Positions 63,326 through 64,000 of a DNA stretch of 64,000 bases are shown one piece after another. Made by a program: the position numbers and the translations under genes. Positions within the stretch are counted from its first letter, which is position 1. Every line of letters starts with the position of its first letter. The notes under the pieces are model-generated. The model was not told where the DNA came from. It made no database searches and saw only the letters and a program-made list of their open reading frames with translations. The DNA is from Cristatella mucedo. Taxonomy: Eukaryota > Bryozoa > Phylactolaemata > Cristatellidae. Where the stretch lies: contig WPIO01000172.1 in assembly GCA_009760855.2 (NCBI GenBank), positions 441,001 to 505,000 of the forward strand, written 5' to 3'.

Positions 63326-64000
63326 ACAACATGCACATTCGTGCCTCCATTAAGCCCCCTCCGACCACAGCAATCGCCGTTCCTCAAAATGTGACCTTTC
63401 TTAAAAGGTTCTCTGATGTTTCTGCCTGTGATGTGGCTGCCTTAATAAGGTCTAGCAAAAAGAGCTCGTCTCCTGAAGACCCTATACCTTCATCTCTGTG
63501 GTCTTCACTGGCAGACCAACTTAGCCGTGCCATAACCAAGATTTTTAATGCTTCTTTGGGAAAAGGGGTCGTCCCAAAGTCCTTCAAATCGGCAATCGTT
63601 AGACCTATTCTTAAAAAGCCTGGATTAGACACAGAGTCCTAGCAAACTATCGTCCAGTTTCCCTTCTTCCGTTCTTATCAAAGATTCTGGAAAAAATTGT
63701 TGCTAAGCAGCTAGTTGAACATATTGAAAATAATGGAATGTCAGAAACATTTCAATCAGGTTTCAAGAGGCAGCACTCTACTGAAACTGCTCTCCTCCGT
63801 GTTAACAATGATATTATACGTGGCAACGACGACGGGAATGTCACTACCCTAGCTCTGCTAGATCTGTCTGCTGCTTTTGACACCATTGATCACGAAGTTC
63901 TGCTCGAACGATTCAGAACAACGACCAGTCTGGCAGACTAAGCACTGGCGTGGTTTAAATCATACTTGTCTGATCGTGCGCAATCCGTGTCGTGTGGGGG
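63326..64000 (+). mobile_element. LINE-B fragment, plus strand, running off the window
   Basis: The frame from about 63,330 carries SFKSAIVRPILKKPGLD, a one-base shift and stop near 63,640, then NYRPVSLLPFLSKILEK-like residues and FQSGFKRQHSTETALLRV, SAAFDTIDHEVLLERF and a TAG near 63,940. This is the N-terminal RT part of LINE-B, upstream of the portion present in the copy at 57,293. It is head to head with the LINE-A copy. Confidence 0.8.

Overview
The window is nuclear DNA of an invertebrate metazoan. A host gene is split into nine spliced exons, the DNA is full of non-LTR retrotransposon and tRNA-derived SINE copies plus microsatellites, and there are no bacterial-style operons. The species cannot be fixed from the sequence.

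Layout. (1) 1-15.4 kb is a graveyard of LINE fragments (here LINE-A, CR1/L2-like, with a (TAA)n tail) and two SINE families, separated by anonymous DNA. (2) 16,020-38,334, minus strand, holds a complete and apparently intact SLC25A20 (mitochondrial carnitine/acylcarnitine carrier) gene. Its nine exons, with phases that join exactly, encode 299 residues. The introns carry LINE-A, LINE-B and SINE copies, a GC donor in intron 1, and a roughly 265-bp CTG tract (transcript sense) just after the exon 2 donor. (3) 39.0-40.9 kb is a degenerate satellite-like array with a period near 175 bp. (4) About 41.19-57.15 kb is AT-rich, gene-dense viral DNA of the Polinton/Maverick-adintovirus kind: protein-primed-type DNA polymerase B, trimeric fibre-like proteins, an HNH-AP2 endonuclease, a parvovirus-like phospholipase A2, an adenain-type protease, a zinc-ribbon protein with 11-residue repeats, an A32-like packaging ATPase, three tandem capsid-like paralogues, a coiled-coil protein and the start of the hexon-like major capsid protein. 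Many of these genes carry frameshifts or stops, so this is an endogenised, decaying copy. It is cut on the left within polymerase and on the right within the capsid gene. No integrase or terminal inverted repeat is visible. Nearly every start codon has a TATATAGAAATG-like motif immediately before it, probably the virus's own promoter. (5) 57.15-64.0 kb is a LINE-A copy that broke the capsid gene and was itself invaded by a LINE-B and by a second LINE-A; an oppositely oriented LINE-B runs off the right edge.

How the parts relate. The only host protein gene recognised is SLC25A20. The viral genes together would supply genome replication (PolB), packaging (ATPase), maturation (protease), capsid (MCP and candidate penton or minor proteins), attachment (fibres) and membrane breach (PLA2). 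The nested retroelements give a relative order: viral insertion, then the first LINE-A, then LINE-B and the second LINE-A. One SINE family shares its 3' end with LINE-A, which suggests that LINE-A mobilised it.
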